Below, in pieces: positions 1-11,600 of a stretch of DNA of 64,000 nt. The DNA lies in NCBI RefSeq assembly GCF_029873635.1, contig NC_080417.1, positions 32,786,214-32,850,213 of the forward strand. The letters run 5' to 3'. Made by a program: the position numbers and the translations under genes. Position 1 is the first letter of the stretch. Every line of letters starts with the position of its first letter. The stretch comes from Malania oleifera (Eukaryota > Streptophyta > Magnoliopsida > Santalales > Ximeniaceae). The notes below the pieces were generated by a model that ran no database searches, was not told the DNA's origin, and saw only the letters and a list, made by a program, of their open reading frames with translations.

Positions 1-160
1 TTTTATATTTGTAATCTCCGAGAACTACCCATGTAATCATGGTATTCCTCCGCCATAAGTGAGGGCAGGTAATAAAATAAGTAGACCGTTTTCTTTTAAG
101 GGAAGAGGAATTATATGAACAGTAAATTTTGAGGACGAAATTTTTATAAGGGGGGGAGAA
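1..160 (+). mobile_element. 3' end of a Ty3/gypsy (Tekay-like) internal region with polypurine tract
   Basis: This is non-coding sequence leading to a purine run (about 149-160) that touches the LTR start at 161. The same stretch, including the wording around AATTTTGAGGACGAAATTTT and a PPT, occurs just before the LTR at 32903, where it clearly follows a gypsy pol. I infer the 3' untranslated tail of an element whose pol lies left of the window. Confidence 0.8.
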
Positions 161-2136
161 TGTAGTGACCCGAATAATAATAGTATTTTAATAATAATGA
201 GGGAGAGAAAATTGAAACAAAAATAGAAGGAGGCCGTAGACATCGCACTTTGGAGATAATAATAAATAAAAAAAATTTCAGGAAATTGCCAGACTTCGTC
301 AATGAATACAGGGTTTCGTCGACGAAGGTCTTCAAGATCTCGTCGACGAGTTCCCATTTCGTCGATGAGAAAATACCGAGAGACGGGTTTAGGCTACTCT
401 GAATTTCATCGACGAACACAGGGGTTCATCGACGAATTTACTAAAGGACTCGTCGACGAGGTGACGTGTCTCGTCGACGAATCTGGCCCTATAAATAGGG
501 AAAACTCATATTATTATCATAATTTTAGTGCTCTCTCTCTCTCTCTCCTGCGGACACTCTCCCTTCTCTCTTCGATTTCGGCCCCTCCAGTCACCGGATC
601 GATGATCCGAAGCCACCACAATGCTCCTGACGAAGTTCTCTGCAAGTCTGCCAGAGTGGATCGTTGGTAAAACGAAGTTAGATTTCATCCCAAATTCAGG
701 GTAAGGCCTTTTAGTCCATTTTTTGCCTATGACAGTCATAGGAAATGATATAGGCGAAGAAATACTAATATTCTATTCTGAAAAATGTTGTTTTCAGGGT
801 GTTGTGTAAGAGGCCATGCGAGTATTAGGCCAGTATACCATAGGGGCTTTTTAATAGTCAAGTAAGGGAAATATACTATGCTAGGTAATTTTAAGATATT
901 ATACAGTTTATTTAAATTATGAATATTATGTATTAAAGTATGGTGTGTCTTGAGAATATGAATATAGTATGGAACATATTTTACGAATTTCACTACCATG
1001 ATTTTACGAATTTCAGTATCATGATTTTACGAATTTTAGTACCATGATTATACGAATCTCAGTACCATGATTATACGAATTCCAGTACTATGATTATGCA
1101 GTTATCAGTATTACGATTATACAGTTCTCAATATTATAACGTATGAATTACAGTTACAGTTTATTCAGTATCATGGTTATTACAGTTATTTCAAAATCAT
1201 GGTAAATTAGATAGTGGTATATAGAGATATATTATATGGTATTAGACCCTATTGGACTATGCAGTTACAGAGCACGGTACCGTTGCTACAGATATTTTGT
1301 TATGTTACAAGTGCAACCACCTATTAAGATAATACGTGGTAATAGGTCGATCACCTAGGCCCTTGACGTGGACAGACTCCCCATCAGATATGGGTTAAGG
1401 TGGGCAGATCAAATCGATGGAGTATAGTGATTTATTCCTGGTTGGCTAGTCAGGGTAAATCCCGCCTACAGGCCGCACAACCCTGTCATGAGGGGTTAAA
1501 TCATGACACACAGTTATCCACAAGGAAAGTTTTCAGTTACTATTACGTATATACAGATTTACAGAAACTAGGAACATACTTATGTATGATAGAAGTATTT
1601 TGAATAGTAATCTACAATACTGTTATGTTAAGCGACATGGAAAGAGGGTGAATTTTATTACTTGTACTGTATTTACATATTTAGTTATACATGATTATTT
1701 AGAAACGGATTTTCATAATATTGTAACTCATTTGCCACACACTAGTAATAGCATATTTCGTCTGACTGAGCGTTGGCTCATCCCAGTGTTGAATCATTTT
1801 TCAAGTGATCCAGGTAGGCAAGCAAACCAGGCTCGCAGATAGAAGGGCTTTAGTACTGCCCTGTTAGCAGATAGTGAGTATGTTGTGGAGGATTTTTGTA
1901 TATCCCAGTATAGTTGGGGATATTTTGGAGAATAGTGATATGTGTATATTTTGGAAAACATGATAGCACTCTGGTATTATCTTGTATATAATTATGTATG
2001 GATATGTTTATTTGATTTCTGCTTCTCACTGCTTAGGCTAATGATTGGGTTTACCCCAGTATGGTATCAGAGCTTGTAGATTATCATAGTATGTATTAAA
2101 AAAAAAAAACCTCAGTTTATTAAGCAGGTCGTTACA
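161..2136 (+). mobile_element. LTR (3') of a Tekay/Del-like Ty3 element, subfamily A
   Basis: The LTR starts TGTAGTGACC directly after the PPT and ends GGTCGTTACA, so its ends form a long imperfect inverted repeat. In order it holds: eight copies or variants of the palindrome TCGTCGACGA (about 294-482); a TATA box (490-498); a CT run (about 533-548); a splice-donor-like site (701); a 23-bp minisatellite (about 979-1140); the block GAGCACGGTACC (1270-1281); a hairpin AACCC..GGGTT (about 1478-1500); a TGAGC..GCTCA hairpin near 1768; an acceptor-like site (1804-1805); and a PBS-like GGTATCAGAGC (2063-2073) still inside the LTR. The left flank is outside the window, so no target duplication can be checked. 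Confidence 0.88.
979..1140 (+). repeat. 23-bp minisatellite inside LTR A
   Basis: About seven head-to-tail units of 23 bp resembling TTTACGAATTTCAGTACCATGAT, increasingly diverged to the right. It sits in the middle of the LTR, downstream of the promoter and inside the predicted leader intron. Confidence 0.85.
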
Positions 2137-2829
2137 GTTTGGTGTCTATGAACTAAGTTCATCCTAAGACGCAAACTACATGTGTACATGTCTTCAAAAT
2201 ATACAACAGTTTGGATTTTACATGTACTAACCTATTTAGCTTTCTAGCATCCTAGGAAATAAACACAAAGATTGTGCATGTTCTTCAGTTTAGCATATAG
2301 CATATGAAACATTCAACATGCACCAATGGACAGTTCAGCATGCACCTATAACTAAGGATGAAAAATAAAATTCTTTTATGATTCACTCATCCTTTCAAAA
2401 ATATTTTAGCATACATTGAATTATCTATCCTAATACATGGTTTCATTTTTGGGAAAAATTCTACCAAAATTTCGACAGCATTTCGTCTGTAAATTGAACA
2501 TTTTTCCATGTACCTAAAACCTAATAGATTCACACACATGCAAAATTTCTCGCAGAAAGGAAGTTCTTGGTTACTTATACCCCTAGTTTCGTCGACGAGG
2601 CCAAGAAGCAAGTTCGTCGATGAACACATTACCCTCATTGATGAAATTTAGGGCCTAAAAAACAGCTCTCAGCAATTTCTTGTTGACGAGACACGTGTCC
2701 ACATCGGCGAGCCCAACAAGACAATTCGTCGACGAACGCTCTGTGTTTGTCGACGAGACCTTGTTGATAAACCCTATCTTATTTTCCTCTATTATTTAAT
2801 TGCTATAATTCTTCTAGTCTCTACATTAT
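2137..2829. other. Decayed repeat DNA with TCGTCGACGA remnants
   Basis: No gene seen. The segment 2585-2760 contains several copies or variants of the TCGTCGACGA palindrome typical of the long LTRs here, so it is probably a decayed LTR fragment, perhaps reversed. The rest is AT-rich and unassigned. Confidence 0.5.
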
Positions 2830-2957
2830 GAGTCTGTTTCTGCGACGGTTTGCTCTTAGTATTAAACCGTCGATGGTTTGGCTCGGTAATCCAGTGCAGA
2901 ATTTAAATTTTGAATTGGGACATTAAGTTGGTTGGGTTTTGGAGGGAGAACCTCCGA
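2830..2957 (+). mobile_element. Left part of a decayed Ty1/copia LTR, split by a solo LTR
   Basis: By eye this resembles the first part of the copia LTR at 17150-17235 (ACCGTCGATGGTTT, then a GGGTTTTGGAGG-like stretch and CCTCCGA). The matching right part resumes after the inserted solo LTR at 4852. The duplicated target is TCCGA (2953-2957) against TCCAA (4852-4856). Confidence 0.55.
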
Positions 2958-4851
2958 TGTAGTAACCCGACCCCCGAAAAAAAAAAAAAAAAAAGATATT
3001 TTGGAGAAGATATTTTGAAAAGAGATATTTTGAGATATTTATATATAAATATCTTGGAGGAGATATTTATTCAGATTACTTAAGGACTAAGTTAGGATTT
3101 ATTCTATAAATTCTCTTATTCTCTCTCATTCTCTCATTCTCTCTCTCTCTCTAAGATCCTTCGCCGTTCGTCGTCCGCTTCCAAAAACGGCGGGTACTGC
3201 ATGGATTAGAAGAGGAAACTCTACACTTTTAGTGGATCGGATCATCGTTTCGTAGATTTTTGGGTTTTCCCAAGAATCAAGGTAGGAATCTAATCCTAAT
3301 TTTGATTGGATATTTGGATAGCAGTAGAAAACATAATAAGGTTATGTTTTGTGGTTTTAGGTTTTCGGCATCTCGGGTTGTCGTTTTGGACTGTTTTCGT
3401 ACGAAATTTCATTTCGAATATAAGGTTAGGGGAATTTGATTACAATAGTTATTTTGGAAAACTAAACCGCTAAAAAGCTAGTTTACGTTATTATGTATGA
3501 TTTAACTGCTTATTTGTGAAATTCTACAGAGTAGAAATGTCGGTTTGACGATTTTACGATTTTTGGTAAAAACGAGGATTTCAACGTATGATCTCCAAAT
3601 TTTACAAACATCTTTATTTGTGTTTATACTATAGTAGGAGAGGCTCAATTCCTTTATTTATTTAGTTAAACTATGTATATTGAATTTCTATCATTTAGCG
3701 GGTTTTTGTATTAAACTTGGGTGATATATGTTGAAATAGAAATGAATGTATTTTCTATACTACTGATATAGAATATGAGAATGAAATTCCAATTTGTTAT
3801 ACTGACAATGTGGTAAACAGAGGCTGGTGATGCACTGAGCCGCATCAGTAAACAAAGAGGGGTAAACTGAGTGGAAAGACGCCGGTTTGAACCCGATGGA
3901 ATTATTTCTATACTATTGATATAGATTATGGGAGATAAAATCATATTTGTATAAATTGAATTTATGATACATGGAACCACAGCTTGAGAGTCCCGGGAGG
4001 GTTGAAAAATACTTTCTTTGCAGGGTGAAATGAAACTACTGTTATATAATACGGCATGATATCGTAGCTAGATGTACACGTGCAACCACACGTACTAAAC
4101 GATGTGGGTACCAAGATGGTCGGCTAGCAGGGTGAAACCATTGGCTGATATTGGGCCAATGGAGGCAGTCGGATCGTATGTAGGTACTCGACAGTGCCTG
4201 CACTAACAGGGCATTGGACGAGTATCAGTGCACAACCCGAGCCACGGGGTAAAACTGGTTATAGGGATATTTTGCTGTTGGTCATCTGATAAATCATTAA
4301 ATGGTCGAAAGACAGATGTGAGAATTTTGTAATATGAATAATGATATAACTGATGCATTACTGTATTGAAAATATTTGATTTATATTCCAGATGTTGAAT
4401 GAAAATATGCATGTATGCAGTCACACACTGTTGTAACTCCTTCTTCCTTACTGAGAGGTGTCTCACCCTATCTTACAACCTTTGTTTTCAGGTCCGTCCG
4501 TGCATCGGTCCTTGTAGATAAAGGGACTAGGGAGGTTATTTTGGTTAGCTTACGTAAGCATCTAAATTTTGTACTAAACTTGATGAAAGTCCTTTTTGGA
4601 GGGTTGTAATATGATGATTACTCTAAGTCCGAATGTATGTAAATTATGGATGTATTAGTGAACTCTGGTATAAGGCTAGTAGTAATCCAAATGGATGTTT
4701 ATGTTTTTCCGCGACATTTACATCATGATTATGTATGTTTTATACCCGTATGTCCCTATTTAGAGTGGGTTGTTTCCATATCTTGAACAGGTATAGGTAT
4801 TTGATGTATGTGAGTGACACCTGAGTCCGTGTAAAGGGTCGGGTCGTTACA
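2958..4851 (+). mobile_element. Solo LTR, long Tekay-like family
   Basis: It starts TGTAGTAACCCGACC and ends GGGTCGTTACA, with a TATA-like CTATAAATTC near 3100, CT-rich initiator DNA (about 3118-3154), a donor-like AAG|GTAGG at 3282, a hairpin TGAGA..TCTCA at about 4451-4465 and an acceptor-like TTGTTTTCAG ending at 4491. Flanks TCCGA and TCCAA are a 5-bp target duplication with one CpG-to-CpA change. No internal region is attached, hence a solo LTR. Unlike subfamily A it lacks the TCGTCGACGA array. Confidence 0.8.
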
Positions 4852-5110
4852 TCCAAGAACTTTATAAAAACATTGTACATGTTGTATCTGAAAATGTGGT
4901 TCATGTCTTTAGACACAAGATAATAAGAAAAACACTGTCGATTGCTCCCGTGAATGTAGGCATTGTCAAACCACATAATTTTTTGTGTCTTTATTATTAC
5001 TTTTATTATAATCTGCGTAATTGTTGTTTCCGTATATTTCACCGTTAAGTGCTGCATTGTAAAATCGAATTATTCCGTCGTGCATTCGTTTTTCAAAATA
5101 GTTTTTATTC
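4852..5110 (+). mobile_element. Right part of a decayed Ty1/copia LTR
   Basis: The stretch around 4905-5060 matches by eye the U5 half of the copia LTR at 17340-17480: an ATTGCTCCCGTG-like block, then AACCACATAA, then the TATATTTCACCGT region. It continues the fragment ending at 2957. Confidence 0.6.
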
Positions 5111-6058
5111 TTCTATCTCTTTAGTTTTCTATACTATTCATCATAATTATCGTACATTTCACAACATGATCCCTTAATATGAAAACTTGCCAAGAGCAAT
5201 TCTTAGGTGCATGTGTTTTTAGAATGAATGCAAGAAAATGTTGACTTTTTCTTTATTCATTTTTTTAACAGTACTCCAATGTATGTCTAAAGTAATAATG
5301 TAATTTTGTTGTTCAGTTCAAGAAATAGCTGTTCACTGAAAAAGATTAAATATAATAAAAAATTTGAGAATAGAAAGAATAGTTATTCATTATATATTTC
5401 TTATTATTTTATCCAAATATAATAAAAGAGAAATAAACATTCTCATTATAAAATTTAAAAATAATCATTTCTTGTTTATCATTTGTTATGGATTCGTAAA
5501 AGATTTTGCTTTATCATCCACACTATAATAACATATTTATAACTAACCAATTATAACCAATATATTGTTAGAAATAAGTATTCCACAAACAAAACAAAAC
5601 CTAATAGCTTATAATTATGAAAAAAAATATATTAAAATTTTAACTCTATAAAATAAATAATTTTTTTAAAATTATCTTCTCCATAGCATAAATGAACTAC
5701 AACCCCGCCGGCTTTAGGTCTTGAATCCACCACTGACGACATGGTATGCGTAGAAGGATGTGCTTGGTTACACAATGTGTGGTACCACCAAAAACTTTCT
5801 GCGTCTTAACATAACGTTTGCTTTTGAGAAGAAACGGCTCTGAAGAAAAAAGAAAACAGAAAGAAATAAACAATGATGGCCAGACACTCGGCTGTTTTAT
5901 AACGGACTTATCCCCTAAAAAAGCAACAAAAGCTCAGCTATTTCTCACTTTTACATGGTCAGTTTTGGGTCATTCCCTCCTAAGCACAATTGCCAGCATC
6001 CTTTCAGCAGCTAGTCTTCATAGGCTCCCAAGTCCTTAATCATATTCTCCAGGAGAAC
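5111..6058. other. AT-rich DNA downstream of ATAD3, no gene seen
   Basis: Mostly A/T with short homopolymers. I see no coding domain and no clear LTR. The right end probably includes the ATAD3 3' UTR and terminator, but no convincing canonical poly(A) signal stands out on the minus strand. Confidence 0.5.
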
Positions 6059-6077
6059 TCAATTGAAACACACACAC

Positions 6078-6118
<41 letters not shown>

Positions 6119-6130
6119 ACCCCCACCCCA
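6059..6130. repeat. (CA)n followed by about 40 consecutive C
   Basis: A short CA repeat (about 6067-6078) runs into an uninterrupted run of 40 C (6079-6118), then CACCCC-type sequence. On the ATAD3 strand this is a G run about 140-180 nt after the stop codon, within the likely 3' UTR. The run length may be affected by sequencing or assembly. Confidence 0.9.
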
Positions 6131-6257
6131 ACATAAAAAAACACACAAATGGAGGCGGGGAAAATATATCACAATGTAAGAAAATTCAAAATTCATGGTT
6201 TCCAACCAAAAGAAGAAAATTGCCTTCTCTATCTTGCAACCAAAACCGATCCCAGGC

Positions 6258-6768
6258 TCAAGCAGGCTGACCACTTTCAGCTGCCAATTTTATCCTTTGA
6301 TTATGCTCTGCAACCTTGTAATCTACAATTTCCCTCAGCAGCTGGGAATCCAAAACACAATCAGGACGCCCATAGACGGCTGCTTGAACACCTGCCATGA
6401 GTTTTGCTATCTCACGGCCGGAGAACCCGTGAGTCTTCTGGGCAGCTTCCCGGATGACTTCATCTGATACATCCCTAATGGTTATATTCTGTGTTTTCCT
6501 GTTGAGAAGAGAAGCCGTCCCAGAAGCACTCTCATCTTCATTGCAAAGATACTTCTTCAAGTAAAGCTTTAGCAGTTTATAACGTTCCTCTTGTTCGGGA
6601 AGTGGAAACTCAATAACTTCATCCATGCGATCAGCAACTGCACTGTCGAGATCCCCCGGTCTGTTTGTGGCAAGCACAAGGACTATGTCTCTCGACTGGT
6701 CCCCAGTTCGAAAAAGCAATGCATTTAGAGCACTTCTCTGGGCTTCACTCATGTGAGTGCTATTACGC
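6258..6768 (-). CDS. ATAD3: ATAD3 exon 8 (C-terminal AAA lid, stop)
   Basis: Completes codon 453 and runs to the TGA at 6260-6258. Contains [19 protein letters not shown], the sensor-1/arginine-finger region [13 protein letters not shown] and the lid motif [11 protein letters not shown]. Acceptor AATGCAG|GCGT. Confidence 0.95.
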
Positions 6769-8634
6769 CTGCATTTGGTTTGCAATGAAAACATTTGCTG
6801 CTGGTGAAAAACAGAACCATGTGACTTTAACTGGTGCTTTAAAAAAGGAACTTAAAAGCTAGATATTCAAATTGGAGGCATATATATTAGGCAAAATTGT
6901 TTTGATGTTGGGTTCAACCAAAGATGGTAAAATAAAGTTTGGTGTTCAAATGGGCAAGGCAAACCTATTTGAAACCTTCACTAATTTTCAAGGCAAAATG
7001 TATTAGTTCAAAGTTCAAACTGTTATATCAGAACAACAAAAGCTACCCAGAAGAAATATTGGACAATATTCACAATATTCTCTATGTAAAAGTGAGCATC
7101 ACAATTTAAGAAAAGCAGTCTACCATTCTACTGAAGAACAGCAATATGTGACCCCATTCTTTTACAGATGACCGAAACAAAATATTAAATCAATAATTCA
7201 GGATTGGACTAGTCTACTGCAAGTGAACAACAACTGTTTTACAAGTAAATTCAGATGTTTATCTCACTTTATTTTTTGATCTTGTAAACCTCCAGGGAAA
7301 AAAAAAAAAAAAATTGGTTGTGCAAATCAAAAGGAATGATGATCTTGGCCTGTGCCAAGTCCGAAACCAAGTGGATATATTTTTTGTTCCATACGCCTTT
7401 ATTATTAGACTTGCCATAGTTGTCAAATTGAAATTTGAATCGTGAATCAAAATTCATTTTTGGGAATCAAGCAAGAATCAAATCAAATCATAAGATTCGG
7501 TACAAATTTTCAAAATCGATTCCATATGACATGCATTTATTGATATACAAACAATAAGAAAAATAGTAAAATACATTTAAATTTTGACAATAAAAATCAC
7601 ATTTCATGTGTATGCTTTCCCTAAGCAAATGGGAAGTAAGAAAATAAGTTGGGAAATATTAATAAAAATTTAACTTTATGTTGTTTGAAGGATGGAATCA
7701 AGAAAAATTAATAAAAAGTTGAACCTTTGGTGTTTATCAACAATTAAAAAAATTAAAATATTACATGCATATTCTTTCTCGGATTAAAAAGAAAAAAAAA
7801 AAAACCTAAAAATGATAATAATTAAACAAACGACAAAAAAAATCAATTTTTGAACCTTAAAAACACAACAAAACAAGAGTACCAGCATAGCCGGTGAGTA
7901 TTTCTTTGCTTCATCAATGGCAGGACACTATGCCCCTCCTAGAGTGAAGAAGATCTTGTGAAGACAACATCAGATCTAAAGTTCTATTTTCTCCTTGGAA
8001 GGTAATTGTGTAAAAATAAAAGCAATAAAAAAAAGAAAGAAATGTTGTCTTTCAATTTCAAACTTGTCAGGTTTGTTAGGATATGATAGGTCAAAAATCA
8101 TGTGAATCAATAGATTCGGATCAAATCATTAGATTCATAATGATGAAACAATAAATTTGCAATGATTCAAGTATTTTTAGATTTGTTAGTAAGATCCAAA
8201 TCGATTGTGTAGAAATTATACAAATCATACGAATTGAATCGCGAATCATAAGATTCTAACAACTACGATACATACTATGACACGTAGATATATCATGCCT
8301 ATGAGCGCATCACGTCTCTGAATTTTTATTTTTTCTGTCCTAATGGAGAAACCACTAATGGAGAATTTTAAATGGTCATATTGTATCTAGGTTTTATATT
8401 TTAGTTTGAGAAAAATCTTGTTATTTTAGAAGTTTGGTGAATTTAGGTTTATTTTCTGTATATAAATACTTTGGGTTATTCTACGATTCTTGTTTTATTA
8501 GGGCTTTTATGTAATTATGTGTTTAGTTAGTAATGGGTATAAGTACTGGACATATAAGTTATTATACAATTAAATTAGTGCTGTGCATGTAAGTTATTAT
8601 AAAGTTACTGGTTTGAATAAGATTGCTGCAATTT

Positions 8635-8673
<39 letters not shown>

Positions 8674-11600
8674 CCCTTCAATTCTCACTTGTCCTACATC
8701 AAATTGGTATCAGAGCCCGACCACGATCACCATGCAGCCATTAGAAGTCAGAAATTGCAGAAATTTCAAAAGTGTTCATCTGCAACTCTTCTAAAAATTA
8801 CAATTGTGCCCCTGATCTTGAAACACTAATTTCCACCAAGCGAATCACAATACCTACTTCACCATCAACATCAAAACCGTCTGAAACCCTCTCCGGTAAT
8901 TCCACATTCACCCAACAAGGGGTGTGGGCCCACGCATCACCTGAAAGTATACCAGCCCTTCAAAATCCACACTTTCTGAAGTTTGTTTTGACACACCACC
9001 ACCATTACTGAAACCATCATCCCTAGATCTGCTGCCATCCGGAAAACCATCACCAGAGACAGCCAGTGGTGCACACGCAGCACATGCTAGCGACTTAAGA
9101 GTGAGAAATTTCCAGAGTGATTTCCTGCCTCTAAATTAGCAAGAAATTGCCTACAGCCACAAAATTTTCTTGAGATTCTGAAGCAAAATTGAGGAAAATT
9201 CAAGTTCCAGTGCAAATTACATGTTTGGAGGATAATTTCAGCACCATCACTGGAATTCAGACTTCATTTGCTGCATTTTGTAAGCTTTTATTTTATAGAC
9301 TTGAGAAACTGGGGAGTTAACTTGAGATATTGGACTGCCGGAAGTTTTGAAGGTCTGCCAGCATCCAGATCGAGGCCCAGCTGCTGTGTTTTGGGATTTT
9401 ACTGCAAAATTGGTTTTCCTCCATGAGATTTTGATGTTGATTTGAAGGAACTCATCTTCAATTGCTTAGTACATACTTTTGGAGGGTAAATTCAATGTGC
9501 CAGCATCCTTTTCCAATTTTACAAGTGAAGTTTTCTTGGAGTATCTGCAAGCAATTGAAGTGAAATATTTGAAGATCTAAAAACTACGAAGTCTGAAAAA
9601 GGACCTTTTGGTAACATTGTATGAACCTATGCTACTTGGACTCCATGGAAATTGATTTGATGTTGATTATCTATTAGGTACTTGTCTGAAAGCATTCGTC
9701 CATATTTACTCTCTAGTTAGAAATAATAATAATGAGTTGGTTCTATATATCTACTTCGTACCTAGTTGGCAATTCTCAGCAATTATTGGACTATGCAGTC
9801 TTAGGCAACTTTCTTCTAGTGTTACCGATTATTACCTTAAATTTAGAGGCTTCCTTTACCCATGAGCTCTCAATAAGGAACCTAGAATGGTGATTTTGTT
9901 CAAGAAGGATTGAGGGATGAAATAAGAAGGCATATAAATGTTCGAACATATCCCACTACTCTATCTGAGGCTTACCCTATGGATTTGGAAGCTGAGAGAT
10001 ATCTCCAGCCACCAACCTTTATAACACTACTTATTTTAAAGAATGTCATCAACCTAGATCAGTTTCTCCAAAGTCACAAGGTATTCCTGGATCCTCCCAA
10101 GATGTTCAAGAGAGAACCCAACTTGTTGAGGGTACCAAAAGTGTCCATCCAAATTGTGGCATAATAGAATATCATGACTACATAAATGGTTCACATATAA
10201 CTAGTGCACAACTTTTTTATTCTTCTGTAAACTTAAGTCATGAATCTTCTAAAAATGAGGTCACAGATTTATCTTTAGTGACCCTAAGCACTATTGGAGA
10301 GTCTAGGCCAGAGATGAACCTTGACTTGTAACCAAACTTGGATGTTGAGACTTGCAATGACAAGCAAGATGAGTCGCCAACTACTAGGACACATGTTTGT
10401 CAATGACCTTGCTCTCCAACCTCAATTTTCCATCTCTAATCCGAAGAGCAAGGAATAATTGGTTGCTGTAGAGTTTGTTGAAAATTCTTCAATCATGGAA
10501 CCTATTGTTGGAAATCCTCTTAAGATTATTTCCTAATCCATTAAACCTGCCCCTCCATCCCTTTCATCTTCTCCCTCTACATTTTCCTTAACCAAATATA
10601 GCGATACGTTGTCCATTATCTTAGAATATGGACCAAATTCATAGTTTCTTGAGCTGCCAATAGATTTGGACATTATATTGATTTATTGTTTGGATGGCTT
10701 TTTATTTTATCAGAGGACATTGCAGCCTTCTATGCTACTTGCAGTTGGAGGGCCTTCTACATATTATCCAATGGTGATTAACAAAGCAATGCACGTCGTG
10801 CCTCCTCTTGATTTGCATACAAGTTTGACTTTGTTCCGACACATGGAGCAAAAGCTACTATGCCATTACAAAACTCAAGGTCAAGTTTTCTCTAACAGGG
10901 GAGTTTGATGGAGAGCACCACCAATGGAGAATTTTAGATGTTCATATTGTGCGAAGGTTTTTATATTTAAAACCTTTGGGATTATTTTATAATTTCTAGT
11001 TTTATTGGGACTTTTATGTAAATATGTGTTTTAGCTAATAGTGGGTATAAGTTCTGAACATGTAAGTTATCGTACTGTTATTGTTTTGAATCAGATTGCA
11101 GCAGTTTCCCTTTCTCTGTCTCTCTCTCTCTCTCTCTCGTGCACGCTACCTCTTCATCTTCCTTCTTCTTTCCCCAACATTGTATGTATGCCTTTTAATA
11201 CAATGGTTACATGAAAAGTGGGTTTTTTTGTTGGATAAGTATAATTGTCTTCAATAGTTGTACCATTTCAACAGTTCATCAGTATCCAACACAGGAAATC
11301 TCATCAACTGATGAAGCTTTGCAGAGTGCAGAAGAAGTATAGTATGTCAGGGTGATGGCAACTTACTCGCATAAAAAAGCATCAGCCTCATCAATAAAAA
11401 GCAGTAAGCCTTTCCTTGACTTTTTAGCCCAATCAAATATCTGATGGATCTTGGTAACAGCCTGTGCACCCAGTGGTACAACATCACCTCCTGTCATCAT
11501 TGCATAATCCAAACCCTGTAAAATAATAGTGATGGGTCAAAGCCACAGAGAACAAAGGTACTTCTGCCATCATTAAAAAAAAATATTACTTTTACAAAAC

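Larger units (their letters stand above)
8341..11179 (+). mobile_element. Old LTR retrotransposon in ATAD3 intron 7
   Basis: Two related terminal repeats (8341-8698 and 10906-11179) share ATGGAGAATTTTA, GGGTATAAGT, a TGTAAGTTAT stretch and a CT run. A tRNA-Met PBS, TGGTATCAGAGCC, lies at 8705-8717. The 3' copy has lost an internal segment and many sites differ, so the insertion is old. The interior is mostly non-coding; one patch resembles gypsy Gag. It lies antisense to ATAD3. Confidence 0.75.

Noticed and set aside
290..490. Regular short repeats resembling a CRISPR array
   Set aside because: The repeats are 10-bp palindromes with irregular spacing inside a plant LTR promoter; there are no cas genes.
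2063..2073. GGTATCAGAGC strings as tRNA gene pieces
   Set aside because: They match the retrotransposon primer binding site only; no cloverleaf surrounds any of them.
6059..6274. Minus-strand frame with a poly-Gly tract
   Set aside because: It is translation of the C run; no domain and no neighbouring coding signal.
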